From Aurantibacter sp034110465 (GTDB lineage: Bacteria; Bacteroidota; Bacteroidia; Flavobacteriales; Flavobacteriaceae), in assembly GCA_034110465.1 (NCBI GenBank), contig JAWUZD010000015.1, forward strand, positions 36,320-100,319: a stretch of DNA of 64,000 nucleotides, read 5' to 3'. Made by a program: the position numbers and the translations under genes. The stretch's first letter is position 1, and every line of letters begins with the position of its first letter. Below the pieces are notes generated by a model. That model saw nothing but the letters and a program-made list of their open reading frames with translations, did no database searches and was not told the origin of the DNA. Below, in pieces: positions 53,238 to 62,214 of the stretch.

Positions 53238-55097
53238 ATGATTTATCGATTTTTAATTCTATTCTTCTTTCTTTCTATTGACATATGTTTTTCTCAAGAT
53301 AAAAATCTGGATAGTATTAAAAAATTAGTAGAAACTCATAAAGAAAGAGATTCGGTAAGGGTTAATCTTTTAAACGAGTTAACTACTTATTACATAATGC
53401 GTGATATTTCTAAAAACGAAACGTTATTAAATGAAGCAATAGCAATTAGTAAAGAAATTAATTACACTGTTGGTTTAGCAGACGCTTATACAAGTAAGGC
53501 TTCTGGTTATATACATTCTGGAAATTATGATAAAGCTTTAAAACTTGCTTTAAAAGCAAGAGAATTACAAGACAGTATTGGTGATAAAGATAGAGTGATT
53601 TTTTCTAATAGTAGTATTGCCCGAATATATAATCATTTAGAAAAACCTAATAAGGCAATAGAAATACAATTAGTGAATTTAGAGTTGTTAAAAGAGAATC
53701 CTAATGATAATCTAAAAGCTCAAATTCATTTTTATTTAGCATCTGCATATACAGAAATTGAAAATTATGATGTTGCAGAATACCACTATAAAGAGGCTAA
53801 AAAAATAGCTAAAAAGGTTGGTTTTAAAACAGGAATTGCCATAGCAAATTCTTCATTAGGGATTTTAGAAAATAAGAGAGAAAATTATAGTGAAGCAATA
53901 AATTACTTAAAAAGCTCTTTAGAATTTTTTAAAAGTAATAAACAAGATGCCAATATTGCACATTCTAATATAGAACTAGCAGTTGCTTATGCTAATACTG
54001 CTAAAATTAATGAAGCTATCGTTGCTAATAATGAAGCTATAGTAATTTATAAAAAACAAAATAATTTAAAAAATTTAAACAGAGCGTATAAAGAGCAAAG
54101 TGATTATTATAAACAAAAAAAAGATTACTTAAACACTAACAAGTATTTAGAAGAACACTATAAAATAAAAGATAGTATTTTCTCCAAAGAAAAGCTTTCG
54201 GTTATGGAAGAAATGCAAACCAAATACGAAACTGAAAAAGTTCAAAAAGAAAAAGAACTAGCAGAAAAACAAGTAGCCATAACAAAATTAGAAAGTCAGA
54301 AAAATAGAAATATGTTTTTAGGTTCTTTAGCAATTGCTGGTTTATTATTATTGGCAGCACTATTTTATTTTGGACGTATAAAAGCTAAAAAGAAAGCCGA
54401 GTTAATAGCTGTAGAACTTCATGAAACACAAAAGCGATTAGCAGTAGAAAAACAATATAGAGATTCAGAATTAAAAGCTTTAAAAGCACAAATGAATCCG
54501 CATTTTATTTTTAATGCATTAAACTCTATTCAAGATTATATTGTATTAAATCAAAAAAGCCTAGCAAGCGATTATTTAGGCAAGTTTGCAGATTTAATTA
54601 GAAATTATCTTCATTTTAGCGATACAGGTTTTATTTCTATTTCAGATGAAGTTCATAATTTAAACCTCTATTTAGAACTAGAAAAATTACGTTTCGAAGA
54701 ACAATTAGAATATACGTTTCAAGTAGATGATGAAGCAAATTCTGATGGCATAAATATACCAACCATGCTAATTCAACCTTATGTGGAAAATGCCTTAAAA
54801 CACGGTTTACTGCATAAAAAAGAGAATAGAAAGTTGCATATTTATATCTCTAAACCTTCTAATAAAATTATAGAATGTATTATTGAAGATAATGGTATTG
54901 GTAGAGAAAAATCTAAAGAAATAAATAAAAAAAGAGAAACACAACACAAATCTTTTGCTTTAAAAGCAACCACAGAACGGTTGGATTTGTTAAACTATGG
55001 ACTTGAAAAAAAGATAGGTGTAGAGATAATAGATCTAAAAGAAAACAATCAAGCAACAGGAACTAAAGTGGTTTTACAAATTCCTATTTTAAAATAA
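53238..55097 (+). CDS. TPR-containing LytS-type sensor histidine kinase
   Basis: A 619-residue kinase: signal peptide (ends CFSQ), about seven TPR-like helix pairs in the periplasm (residues 25-320, e.g. AYTSKASGYIHSGNYDKALKLALKARELQ), a coiled coil, one membrane helix (about 359-380) and a cytoplasmic His-kinase domain. The phosphorylated His422 is in QMNPHFIFNALNSIQDYI. The ATPase part has IQPYVENALKHGLLHK and IIEDNGIGREKS. It belongs to the LytS/YehU class that pairs with LytTR regulators. The regulator gene starts four bases after its stop, and a second, paralogous kinase follows. The signal sensed is unknown. Confidence 0.95.
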   Translation: MIYRFLILFFFLSIDICFSQDKNLDSIKKLVETHKERDSVRVNLLNELTTYYIMRDISKNETLLNEAIAISKEINYTVGLADAYTSKASGYIHSGNYDKALKLALKARELQDSIGDKDRVIFSNSSIARIYNHLEKPNKAIEIQLVNLELLKENPNDNLKAQIHFYLASAYTEIENYDVAEYHYKEAKKIAKKVGFKTGIAIANSSLGILENKRENYSEAINYLKSSLEFFKSNKQDANIAHSNIELAVAYANTAKINEAIVANNEAIVIYKKQNNLKNLNRAYKEQSDYYKQKKDYLNTNKYLEEHYKIKDSIFSKEKLSVMEEMQTKYETEKVQKEKELAEKQVAITKLESQKNRNMFLGSLAIAGLLLLAALFYFGRIKAKKKAELIAVELHETQKRLAVEKQYRDSELKALKAQMNPHFIFNALNSIQDYIVLNQKSLASDYLGKFADLIRNYLHFSDTGFISISDEVHNLNLYLELEKLRFEEQLEYTFQVDDEANSDGINIPTMLIQPYVENALKHGLLHKKENRKLHIYISKPSNKIIECIIEDNGIGREKSKEINKKRETQHKSFALKATTERLDLLNYGLEKKIGVEIIDLKENNQATGTKVVLQIPILK

Positions 55098-55101
55098 TAA
55101 T

Positions 55102-55854
55102 ATGAAGGCACTAATTATAGACGACGAAAAAAAAGCAAGACATGTTCTACATGTTTTAGTTGAAGAAAATTGTCCAAAAATTACGCAAATTTTTGAAGCA
55201 GCAGATTTACTCTCAGGTGTAGAACTTATAAAAAAAGAAGAACCATCTATTGTTTTTTTAGATATTGAAATGCCAGAACATTCCGGGTTAGAAATTTTAA
55301 ATTTTATTGAAAAAGACGTTTATAATTTTGAAATTATATTTACTACTGCTTATAGTGAATATGCTATTCAAGCCTTTCAATTAGCAGCAATAGATTACTT
55401 GTTAAAACCAGTAAGACCAAACCAAATTAAAGAAGCTGTAGATAAAGCAGTTGCTTTTTTAGGAAACTCGCAAATAAATAAACGCTTAGTCGAATTAAAG
55501 AATAGCCTAAGTCAAGCCAATTTTAGTAAAATAGGATTACCAGTTGCAGACGGAATAAAATTTGTAAACTTTAACGAAATTATTATGTTCGAAGCAGATG
55601 GTATGTATACTAAAATTACAACAATCAACGACTCTGGAATTTTAATAAGCAAACCTTTAAAACATTTTACAGAGCTTCTAAAAACTCAAACCACTTTTTA
55701 TAGACCACATCGTTCCTTTTTAATAAACCTATCGTTTATTAAAGAGTATATTAAAAAAGATGGAGGTTATATTATAATGGACAACAACAAAACTGTCTCT
55801 ATTTCTAAAGATAAGAAAGAAGAATTTTTAACCATTGTAAGTAATATTGGTTAA
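55102..55854 (+). CDS. LytTR-family response regulator
   Basis: A 250-residue regulator with an N-terminal receiver (LIIDDEKKARHVLHVLVEE; phosphoacceptor Asp54 in VFLDIEMPEHSG; TTAYSEYAIQAFQLAAIDYLLKPVRP with the conserved Lys) and a C-terminal LytTR DNA-binding domain from about residue 148 (IKFVNFNEIIMFEADGMYTKITT...KPLKHFTELLKTQTTFYRPHRSFLINLSFIKEYIKKDGGYIIM). It is the only regulator between two kinases and the natural candidate to bind the direct-repeat sites found at 53131, 58849, 61534 and 62215. Confidence 0.96.
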   Translation: MKALIIDDEKKARHVLHVLVEENCPKITQIFEAADLLSGVELIKKEEPSIVFLDIEMPEHSGLEILNFIEKDVYNFEIIFTTAYSEYAIQAFQLAAIDYLLKPVRPNQIKEAVDKAVAFLGNSQINKRLVELKNSLSQANFSKIGLPVADGIKFVNFNEIIMFEADGMYTKITTINDSGILISKPLKHFTELLKTQTTFYRPHRSFLINLSFIKEYIKKDGGYIIMDNNKTVSISKDKKEEFLTIVSNIG

Positions 55855-55908
55855 TAATTGCAACCAAATATTAAATACGTAAATTTATAAGGTTATATAT
55901 TTATTTTT

Positions 55909-58824
55909 CTGAAAACGTATTTATTACATATCATTTGTTTTTTAGTTGGCTTACAATTGCTGTTTGCACAACAACCAGTCTCTATACATTTAACCGAAAA
56001 AGATGGCGTTCCTGATAATGAATTTTACGATATTATTGAGGATGATGAAGGCTACATATGGCTTGCAGCAGATAAAGGTTTGTTTCGGTTTGATGGTGTA
56101 AACTATAAGAAAATACAACACCCAGAGCAACGTGGTTTATCTGTTTTTAATTTAAATAAAGATGCAAATGGAACGATTTGGTATGTAAATATTTCCGGTC
56201 AAGTTTTTTATATAGAAAATGAAGAATCTGTGCTTTTTGGGGATTATAAAAAAATTTTTAAAGGCGAATTACCACAACTATCTATTTCTAAACATTTAAT
56301 TATTCTGTATAGTAAGTTGCAACTGTCAATTTTTGATAGAACCACAAAAAAGGAAGTATACAACTTAGATATTGAAAAAGAATATGGATTACTAGAACCT
56401 AAAGTAATTGATAACTATTTGTATTACAGTACTGTTTTAAATGCGGTAAAATTAAATTTAACAAACTTAGAGAAAGAAGAAAAACTTCCAATATTAAATT
56501 ACTATTCACGCTATATCCAAGCTTCACAATTTTTAAGTACAAAACAAGATGCATTGGTGTATTTTACAAGAAGTGAAAAAGAAGGTGTAGAATTTTACAG
56601 GCTTTCTAAAGGTTTTAAAAATAGTATAGAAAGTTTAAAAGATAGTTTCCCAAATGTTAAAATTGTAAATTCAAAAAGTATTAATAACCAACTTTGGTAT
56701 TGTACAGAAAATGGTGTGTATATATGTGAGATAGAAGGCAATGAGGTCGTTGTAAAACAACATTTATTTCCCAATCAATTTATAACAAGTGTATTAGTAG
56801 ATAAACATACTAATTATTGGTTTACAACAATTAATAACGCATTGTTTGTAGTGCCTAATTTTGCAATTAATACAGCTAGTTTAGATTTGCAAAACGATAA
56901 GATAAAAGCAGTAAAACTTGGGAAGCAAGACGAATTATTAATAAACACAATTAATTATAAGTTGCATAAATACAATGTGTCTTCTAAAGAAAAGTTAACC
57001 TATACCTATAAAGGAAAACCAGATATTCACTATTCAGTATACAATCCATTTAATAAAAAATATTATGGGTATACTAATCTAGGAGTTTATGAATTTAATT
57101 CCAATTTAAAGGAAGAAAACTTAAGCATTTCAGCAAGTACATTAAAAGATATGTGTTTTATTAATAAGGATAAAATCGTATTTGCCTTCGGAAGTATAGT
57201 GACAATTGATGAAGGTTTTTATAAACATAAAAAACTTTTTTACAAAAGAGCTAGAGGTTATGCTGTAACGTATGATACTATTACAAAAACAAGTTATTTT
57301 GCCACCATAGACGGTTTATTTGCAGTAGATGAAAACTATAAAGAAAAAGAAATAACCTTTAAAGGGCAATCTATTTACATTAAAGATCTAGAACAAACTG
57401 CAGATGGAACACTATGGTGTAGTTCTTTTAAAAATGGCTTGTTTGCTATTAAAAACAATAAAGTTGTAAAACAGTATACTACAAAAAACGGCTTACTTTC
57501 TAATAACAATCCTATTATAAAGGCAAAAAAAAATAGTTTATGGATTGCTGGAGAAAATGGTATTCAATATTTTAATACAACTTCACAAAATTTTCAGAAT
57601 TTAACAAAAAGAGAAGGTATAGGGTCTTACAATTACAATGGTTTAGAAATTATAGACGATAATGTTTATATAAGTAGCCCAGAACAACTTATTTATTTTA
57701 ATGAAAAAGAGGTGTTTAAAAGCTATAATACACCAGAAGTTTATTTTACAAGTATAAGTATTGCTAATGTAAAACAACCAATACAGACAACTTATAACTT
57801 GCAAGAAAAAGCAAGTTTAATAGATATTTATTTTAATGCTATTGGCTATAAAACAGGTTCTAGTGGCAAATTTGAATATAGATTAATTGGCTTACAAAAT
57901 AATTGGATAGAAAGTGTTGCAGGAATATCTAATGTACAATACAATACACTTTTAGAAGGCGAATATAGGTTTCAAATACGCAATGTTACAGATAATAAAA
58001 GTGAAGTTGTAACTAAAGAAATTCAATTTATAGTAACCAAGCCATTTTGGGAAAAATTATGGTTTTATGTACTTTTGAGTTTGCTTTTCTTAGGCATTGT
58101 TTCACTGTTTTATAGAAAAAAAATAAAAACGCAAGAAGCTGAAAAAAATGAATTATTGAAACAGTTAGAAGTAAATAATGAACTAGTTAACTTAAAGCTT
58201 GAGAATTTGCGTTCACAAATGAATCCGCATTTTGTATTTAATGCTCTAAACTCTATTCAAGATTATATATTAAGTAATAAAAAAGACTTAGCGGGAGATT
58301 ATCTTGGTAAGTTTGCCGATTTAATTAGAGCCTATTTAGACCATAGCACCAAAGGTAAATTAACATTGGAAGAAGAAATTAGGACCTTAAGTATGTATAT
58401 GGAGTTAGAGAAATTGCGTTTTGAAGATAGTCTAGAATATACAATAGAAACAGAAGAGAGTATTAATCCAGAACTCACTAGTATTCCTACAATGTTAATT
58501 CAGCCTTATGTAGAAAATGCTTTAAAACATGGCTTATTACATAAAAGAAATAACAAAAAATTATCTATTAGCTTTTCAAAATTCACTGAAGGAATAATAC
58601 AATGTATAATAGAAGATAATGGTGTTGGAAGGGAAAAATCTAAAGCGCTAAATAGAAAACGATTGCAACAACACAAATCTTTTGCATTAAAAGCAACCAA
58701 CGAACGTTTAGCTCTTTTAAATTATGGAAAAAGCAAAAAAGTAGGTGTACAAATTATTGATTTAATGTCGATAAAAAATGAATCAGTTGGAACTAAGGTA
58801 ATATTAAAAATACCAATATATTAA
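55909..58824 (+). CDS. Propeller-sensor LytS-type histidine kinase, probable CTG start
   Basis: A kinase of 971 residues if it starts at CTG 55909. The in-frame sequence from there reads (M)KTYLLHIICFLVGLQLLFAQQ, a clear signal peptide. The first standard start, TTG 55957, would cut the peptide in half. The upstream limit is the stop at 55888. The periplasmic part has repeats of the two-component regulator propeller type (IIEDDEGYIWLAADKGLFRFDG, TADGTLWCSSFKNGLFAI, KKNSLWIAGENGIQYF), then a Y_Y_Y-like domain (GKFEYRLIGLQNNWIE). A membrane helix at about 718-738 and a LytS-type kinase domain follow (His774 in QMNPHFVFNALNSIQDYI). The kinase part is close to that of the gene at 53238. No own DNA-binding domain is present. 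Confidence 0.9.
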   Translation: MKTYLLHIICFLVGLQLLFAQQPVSIHLTEKDGVPDNEFYDIIEDDEGYIWLAADKGLFRFDGVNYKKIQHPEQRGLSVFNLNKDANGTIWYVNISGQVFYIENEESVLFGDYKKIFKGELPQLSISKHLIILYSKLQLSIFDRTTKKEVYNLDIEKEYGLLEPKVIDNYLYYSTVLNAVKLNLTNLEKEEKLPILNYYSRYIQASQFLSTKQDALVYFTRSEKEGVEFYRLSKGFKNSIESLKDSFPNVKIVNSKSINNQLWYCTENGVYICEIEGNEVVVKQHLFPNQFITSVLVDKHTNYWFTTINNALFVVPNFAINTASLDLQNDKIKAVKLGKQDELLINTINYKLHKYNVSSKEKLTYTYKGKPDIHYSVYNPFNKKYYGYTNLGVYEFNSNLKEENLSISASTLKDMCFINKDKIVFAFGSIVTIDEGFYKHKKLFYKRARGYAVTYDTITKTSYFATIDGLFAVDENYKEKEITFKGQSIYIKDLEQTADGTLWCSSFKNGLFAIKNNKVVKQYTTKNGLLSNNNPIIKAKKNSLWIAGENGIQYFNTTSQNFQNLTKREGIGSYNYNGLEIIDDNVYISSPEQLIYFNEKEVFKSYNTPEVYFTSISIANVKQPIQTTYNLQEKASLIDIYFNAIGYKTGSSGKFEYRLIGLQNNWIESVAGISNVQYNTLLEGEYRFQIRNVTDNKSEVVTKEIQFIVTKPFWEKLWFYVLLSLLFLGIVSLFYRKKIKTQEAEKNELLKQLEVNNELVNLKLENLRSQMNPHFVFNALNSIQDYILSNKKDLAGDYLGKFADLIRAYLDHSTKGKLTLEEEIRTLSMYMELEKLRFEDSLEYTIETEESINPELTSIPTMLIQPYVENALKHGLLHKRNNKKLSISFSKFTEGIIQCIIEDNGVGREKSKALNRKRLQQHKSFALKATNERLALLNYGKSKKVGVQIIDLMSIKNESVGTKVILKIPIY

Positions 58825-58848
58825 AGTTGTTTCTAATTGCTGTTTTTT

Positions 58849-58914
58849 TTAGCAACTCAAAAAAGAGTTTCAGCAACTCAGTAAAAATAAAACCCAACTC
58901 TATTCTCATATTTG
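58849..58914 (+). promoter_or_regulatory. Predicted LytTR-type site and promoter of the Gly-rich protein operon
   Basis: TTAGCAACTCAAA begins at 58849. AGCAACTCA occurs at 58851 and again at 58872, and AACTC a third time at 58896: three half-sites exactly 21 bases apart. The -7-like box CATATTTG is at 58907-58914, 58 bases from the motif start, and the ATG follows at 58940. Confidence 0.6.
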
Positions 58915-58939
58915 TTTAATAATTAATTTATTTAAACAG

Positions 58940-60301
58940 ATGAGATCATTTATAACATTTATAGTAACATTGTTTTTGAGCTTTAGTTCTTCTGCTCAAG
59001 AAAATCAAAACAAAATATTGGCTAATTATACTTCAGGGAAATATGGGGTTTATAAAGTAGAAAAAGTATCCTATAATAAATATAAAATGGTTCCTGTAAA
59101 AAAACAGTGGCCTATTGAATTCACAAAATCAGGAAACGATATTTCCAATGTGTTGGTTAAGCGTTCAGGGATTTTGGATGAAAATTTTATTCCAGATGTT
59201 CCCGGACATCCTGCGTATTTTTCATACTCAACGTATCGACTTTCTTTTGTAGATGGGTTAGGTGTTTACTATAGTTGGAATGGGAAAGGGCACGCCACTA
59301 CAAAGTATGTTTTTGTAAAAGCAGGTAGTTCTTTAAAATTAAAATATGAAGAATTAAACACCAAAGTCGCTAATTATGCAAAGTCAGTATTTAAAGGACA
59401 AACATCTGCACGAGCAAATGTTAAGGAGAAAAAAATTGAATTAGCTGAAGCAGATAGAAAAGCTAATTCATTACAAGGAAAACAAGTAAGTAAAATAGAA
59501 CTTATACTGGTAAATAAACCTAGTAAAATAGCACATTTTGGCGATGCTATAAATTACGGTATAGTGGCTACTTTAAAAGATGGTTCTCTGTTAAAAACTA
59601 TTTCTTTAGGTGGTAAATTACCTTGGAGTGATTTTAAATTACAACATAAAGGCTGTAGTAATACTATAGATAAAGTGCAAATAGATGAAGACGCTAAAGG
59701 TCTTATACAAGATAGAATTACGTTATCTGTAGTGTCTAAATATCATCCTACATTAAAAGCACAAAAGTATATAAATACAACTAATGATCTAGATTTTCAA
59801 GTTGCTAGAAATGGTTTCTATGGTGCTAATAGGCATAACGCTACAAATACTACAGTATTTGGTAGGAGCCAAAGAGGTGGAAATGGTCATGACTTAACCA
59901 TTAAGGTTGAAAAAGTAAAACATAAGCAACTAGGAACTGCATTATTAAAAGTAGAAGTGTATGATGCTACAGATAAAATAATAGTAGGTCGTTATAAAAT
60001 AAAGCCAACAACACAAATTAGTATCTACAGTTTAGGAGGCGCAGGTCAATCAGGAAGTGATGGTAGTAGTTCATCATCACCACACGGAGATAAAGGTGGA
60101 GCTGGTGGAGCTGGTGGAAATGTAACAATTATAAAAGATTCTTCAGTTTCTACTCTAAATATTACTGTAAACAATAATGGTGGAAATGGAGGTTCAGGAG
60201 GTAAACGATATAATATTAACGGAAACAACGGACAAAAAGGAAATACAGGAAGTAAAGGTATTTCTAAAACAATAACACAATCAGTATCACTTAATTTTTA
60301 A
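58940..60301 (+). CDS. Secreted protein with Gly-rich collagen-like C-terminal region
   Basis: A 453-residue exported protein with a signal peptide (MRSFITFIVTLFLSFSSSAQ). The first 360 residues are beta-rich with no family I recognise; GHPAYFSYSTYRLSFVDGLGVYYSWNGKGHATTKYVFVK and SKIELILVNKPSKIAHFGDAINYGIVATLKDGS are notable. From about residue 365 to 440 the sequence becomes Gly-, Ser- and Asn-rich with short G-x-x runs (GGAGQSGSDG, GDKGGAGGAGGN, NNGGNGGSGG, GQKGNTGSKG). It is followed by a second secreted gene after 11 bases and is preceded by a LytTR-type site, so it appears to be a target of the upstream two-component system. Confidence 0.85.
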   Translation: MRSFITFIVTLFLSFSSSAQENQNKILANYTSGKYGVYKVEKVSYNKYKMVPVKKQWPIEFTKSGNDISNVLVKRSGILDENFIPDVPGHPAYFSYSTYRLSFVDGLGVYYSWNGKGHATTKYVFVKAGSSLKLKYEELNTKVANYAKSVFKGQTSARANVKEKKIELAEADRKANSLQGKQVSKIELILVNKPSKIAHFGDAINYGIVATLKDGSLLKTISLGGKLPWSDFKLQHKGCSNTIDKVQIDEDAKGLIQDRITLSVVSKYHPTLKAQKYINTTNDLDFQVARNGFYGANRHNATNTTVFGRSQRGGNGHDLTIKVEKVKHKQLGTALLKVEVYDATDKIIVGRYKIKPTTQISIYSLGGAGQSGSDGSSSSSPHGDKGGAGGAGGNVTIIKDSSVSTLNITVNNNGGNGGSGGKRYNINGNNGQKGNTGSKGISKTITQSVSLNF

Positions 60302-60312
60302 AAATAAACAAA

Positions 60313-61485
60313 ATGAAAAAACAAACACTATTAACACTTGTATTAAGTATAGGTATGCTTATAGGAGGAACAAATTCAGCTAATGCTCAATTTGGTAAGC
60401 TATTAAAAAATGCTGTTAAAAAAAATAAATCTAGTTCATCTAAAAAAGGAAAAACAAAAGGAAAGTCTTTTTCAGAGTTTAATAGCGAAAGTGATGAGTT
60501 AGGTCTTACAGGTGAGTATACAGTTTTAGTAGGAAACCAGAGAATTGGATTACGCTTTGTAAAACTTAAGGATGGAGCGTTAGCTAATAAATTAGAAATG
60601 TATGTTGATTCTAAGGAAAACTCATATTATACCTGGGAATTAAAAGAAAAGTATTTAAGAAAACATCAGCTTAAATATTTTACAGGTAGTAAATCTTCTG
60701 CTGTAGAAATTGCAGAAGGTGTAATGGCAGAAATGAAAGTAAGTCATGAAGGAAGAAAAGTAACAAATGTATATGCAAGAGATAAAGCAGAGTTTGAAAC
60801 TTGGGATATAGAAACTGCACAGGCAAAAGTAGATATGATAAGTATGACGATTGACAGTGAGGAGGTTACGAGTAATAAAGCAAAATTAGAAAAAATATCT
60901 GCTGCATATAAAAACAATAAAGGTAAAGTGGTTTTTGCAGAAAGCTATAGATGGTTATCAAAAAGAGAGCAAACAGCACACGACCCAATGGTAGATGAGA
61001 AAGTATTTAGATCAAAACTAATGTTAGGAGCTAATATTGGCTACAAGCCTTTCTTTGAAATGCCTTTAGCAGTATCGCATCCTGGTGCATGGTTTAATAT
61101 TACTTACGAAATTGCGGGTCATAAAACAGATAGAGAAGCATTAAGAAAAAGCAGTACATTTTATGCGAAAAATATTCCGCAAATGGACAAAAGTATAGAT
61201 TTAAAAGGATTCTACTTCTTTTACGGTAAAGCAGCTTTAGATGATAGAATAGTAGATTATGCCTTTTTAGAATTATTACGTTTAGCACAAAATGATTTTA
61301 CTTCAGGAAAAACCTACGATTTAAAAGTAACAGTTTGGGCATACAAAGACGGACAAAATATAGATTCTGTTGCTACTGGGACGTTACAGTTAGAATATAA
61401 ACCAAAACCAACTCAAACAAAATACAAATTGTTTGACCCTAAATATGGATGGATACCTAAAATTGAAGGTTGGTTAGATGAATAA
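60313..61485 (+). CDS. Secreted protein of unknown function with basic N-terminal region
   Basis: A 390-residue protein with a signal peptide (residues 1-26, ending ANAQ). The mature N-terminus is a short Lys/Ser-rich stretch (KNAVKKNKSSSSKKGKTKGK), then a folded part with LGLTGEYTVLVGNQRIGLRFVKLKDG, a middle helix region and the end PKYGWIPKIEGWLDE. I do not recognise the family. It starts 11 bases after the Gly-rich gene and shares its terminator, so the two should be made together; the basic stretch may contact an acidic surface or DNA, which is only a guess. Confidence 0.85.
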   Translation: MKKQTLLTLVLSIGMLIGGTNSANAQFGKLLKNAVKKNKSSSSKKGKTKGKSFSEFNSESDELGLTGEYTVLVGNQRIGLRFVKLKDGALANKLEMYVDSKENSYYTWELKEKYLRKHQLKYFTGSKSSAVEIAEGVMAEMKVSHEGRKVTNVYARDKAEFETWDIETAQAKVDMISMTIDSEEVTSNKAKLEKISAAYKNNKGKVVFAESYRWLSKREQTAHDPMVDEKVFRSKLMLGANIGYKPFFEMPLAVSHPGAWFNITYEIAGHKTDREALRKSSTFYAKNIPQMDKSIDLKGFYFFYGKAALDDRIVDYAFLELLRLAQNDFTSGKTYDLKVTVWAYKDGQNIDSVATGTLQLEYKPKPTQTKYKLFDPKYGWIPKIEGWLDE

Positions 61486-61499
61486 TCACTATTAAAAAT

Positions 61500-61540
61500 A
61501 AAACAAGCCAAAAATGTAGATTTTTGGCTTGTTTTAAAAA
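61500..61540 (+). terminator. Terminator after the two-gene secreted-protein operon
   Basis: A perfect 16-bp inverted repeat (AAAACAAGCCAAAAAT at 61500-61515 and its complement at 61520-61535) with a GTAG loop. The weak T-tract lies within the stem end. The next regulatory motif begins at 61534, touching the hairpin. Confidence 0.85.
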
Positions 61541-61598
61541 CTCAAAAACCAGTTTCAGAAATTTATACTAATTATTTTTGTTTTTAATGAGAAACTTG
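61534..61598 (+). promoter_or_regulatory. Predicted LytTR-type site upstream of lipoprotein gene
   Basis: TTAAAAACTCAAA begins at 61534, followed by CAGTTTCAGAAA, both shared with 62215. A weak -7 candidate GAAACTTG lies 57 bases from the motif start; a perfect TATTTTTG box is at 61573-61580, nearer the motif. Which one is used cannot be told. The ATG is at 61637. Confidence 0.5.
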
Positions 61599-61636
61599 GA
61601 TTAAATATTAATTATAAAATTATAAAATTAAAAAAA

Positions 61637-62056
61637 ATGAAAATTTTAAAAACAATTTTGTTATGTTTTACCATTGTATTATTTGCTTCATGTAGTAAAG
61701 ACGATGATTCGTCTCCAGTAGCAAATAATCCCCCAGGAGAATTTACAGCAAGTTCTAGTTTAGTAGCAGTTGTTTCTTTACAAAATAGCATAGTTAATAG
61801 CCTTCCAAGTGAATATGCATATAGAATGATTTGGACAGAAGCTATCGATCCAGATGGAGATACAGTGACCTATGATATTTATGTAGATAATACTTTAATG
61901 TTAGAGAATCAAACAATATTAACGACAGATATCTTGAGAGCTGATGTTTTAGATGTTATTGGAAATGCAGCAGAGACATTTGTTCTAAAAATAGTTGCTA
62001 AAGATGTTTATGGTGCAACATCAGAAGCTCTGAATACCTACACAGAAGAGACTTAG
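61637..62056 (+). CDS. Surface-type lipoprotein, cadherin-like fold
   Basis: A 139-residue lipoprotein: MKILKTILLCFTIVLFASC gives the lipobox (Cys19). The next residues SKDDDSS resemble the acidic export signal that sends flavobacterial lipoproteins to the cell surface. The mature domain has strands with the Ca2+-binding-like turn EAIDPDGDTVTYDIYVDN, typical of cadherin/Ig-like surface domains. The function is unknown. It has a shared regulatory motif upstream and its own terminator downstream. Confidence 0.85.
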   Translation: MKILKTILLCFTIVLFASCSKDDDSSPVANNPPGEFTASSSLVAVVSLQNSIVNSLPSEYAYRMIWTEAIDPDGDTVTYDIYVDNTLMLENQTILTTDILRADVLDVIGNAAETFVLKIVAKDVYGATSEALNTYTEET

Positions 62057-62106
62057 AGTTAGAGTGTTCTAAATAATCTATACATTATTATATGATTAAT
62101 TATTTA

Positions 62107-62144
62107 AATCTGAGCAATGGAATTATTGTTCAGATTTTTTTTAT
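62107..62144 (+). terminator. Terminator after the lipoprotein gene
   Basis: AATCTGAGCAAT (62107-62118) pairs with ATTGTTCAGATT (62125-62136), with one G-T pair, followed by a T-run. Confidence 0.8.
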
Positions 62145-62214
62145 CTGTAAGTTGAGTCGCGTTAAGCAGTTTAATCTGCGTAGAATGAAATTTACTAAGA
62201 GTTTGTTTTTTGGT

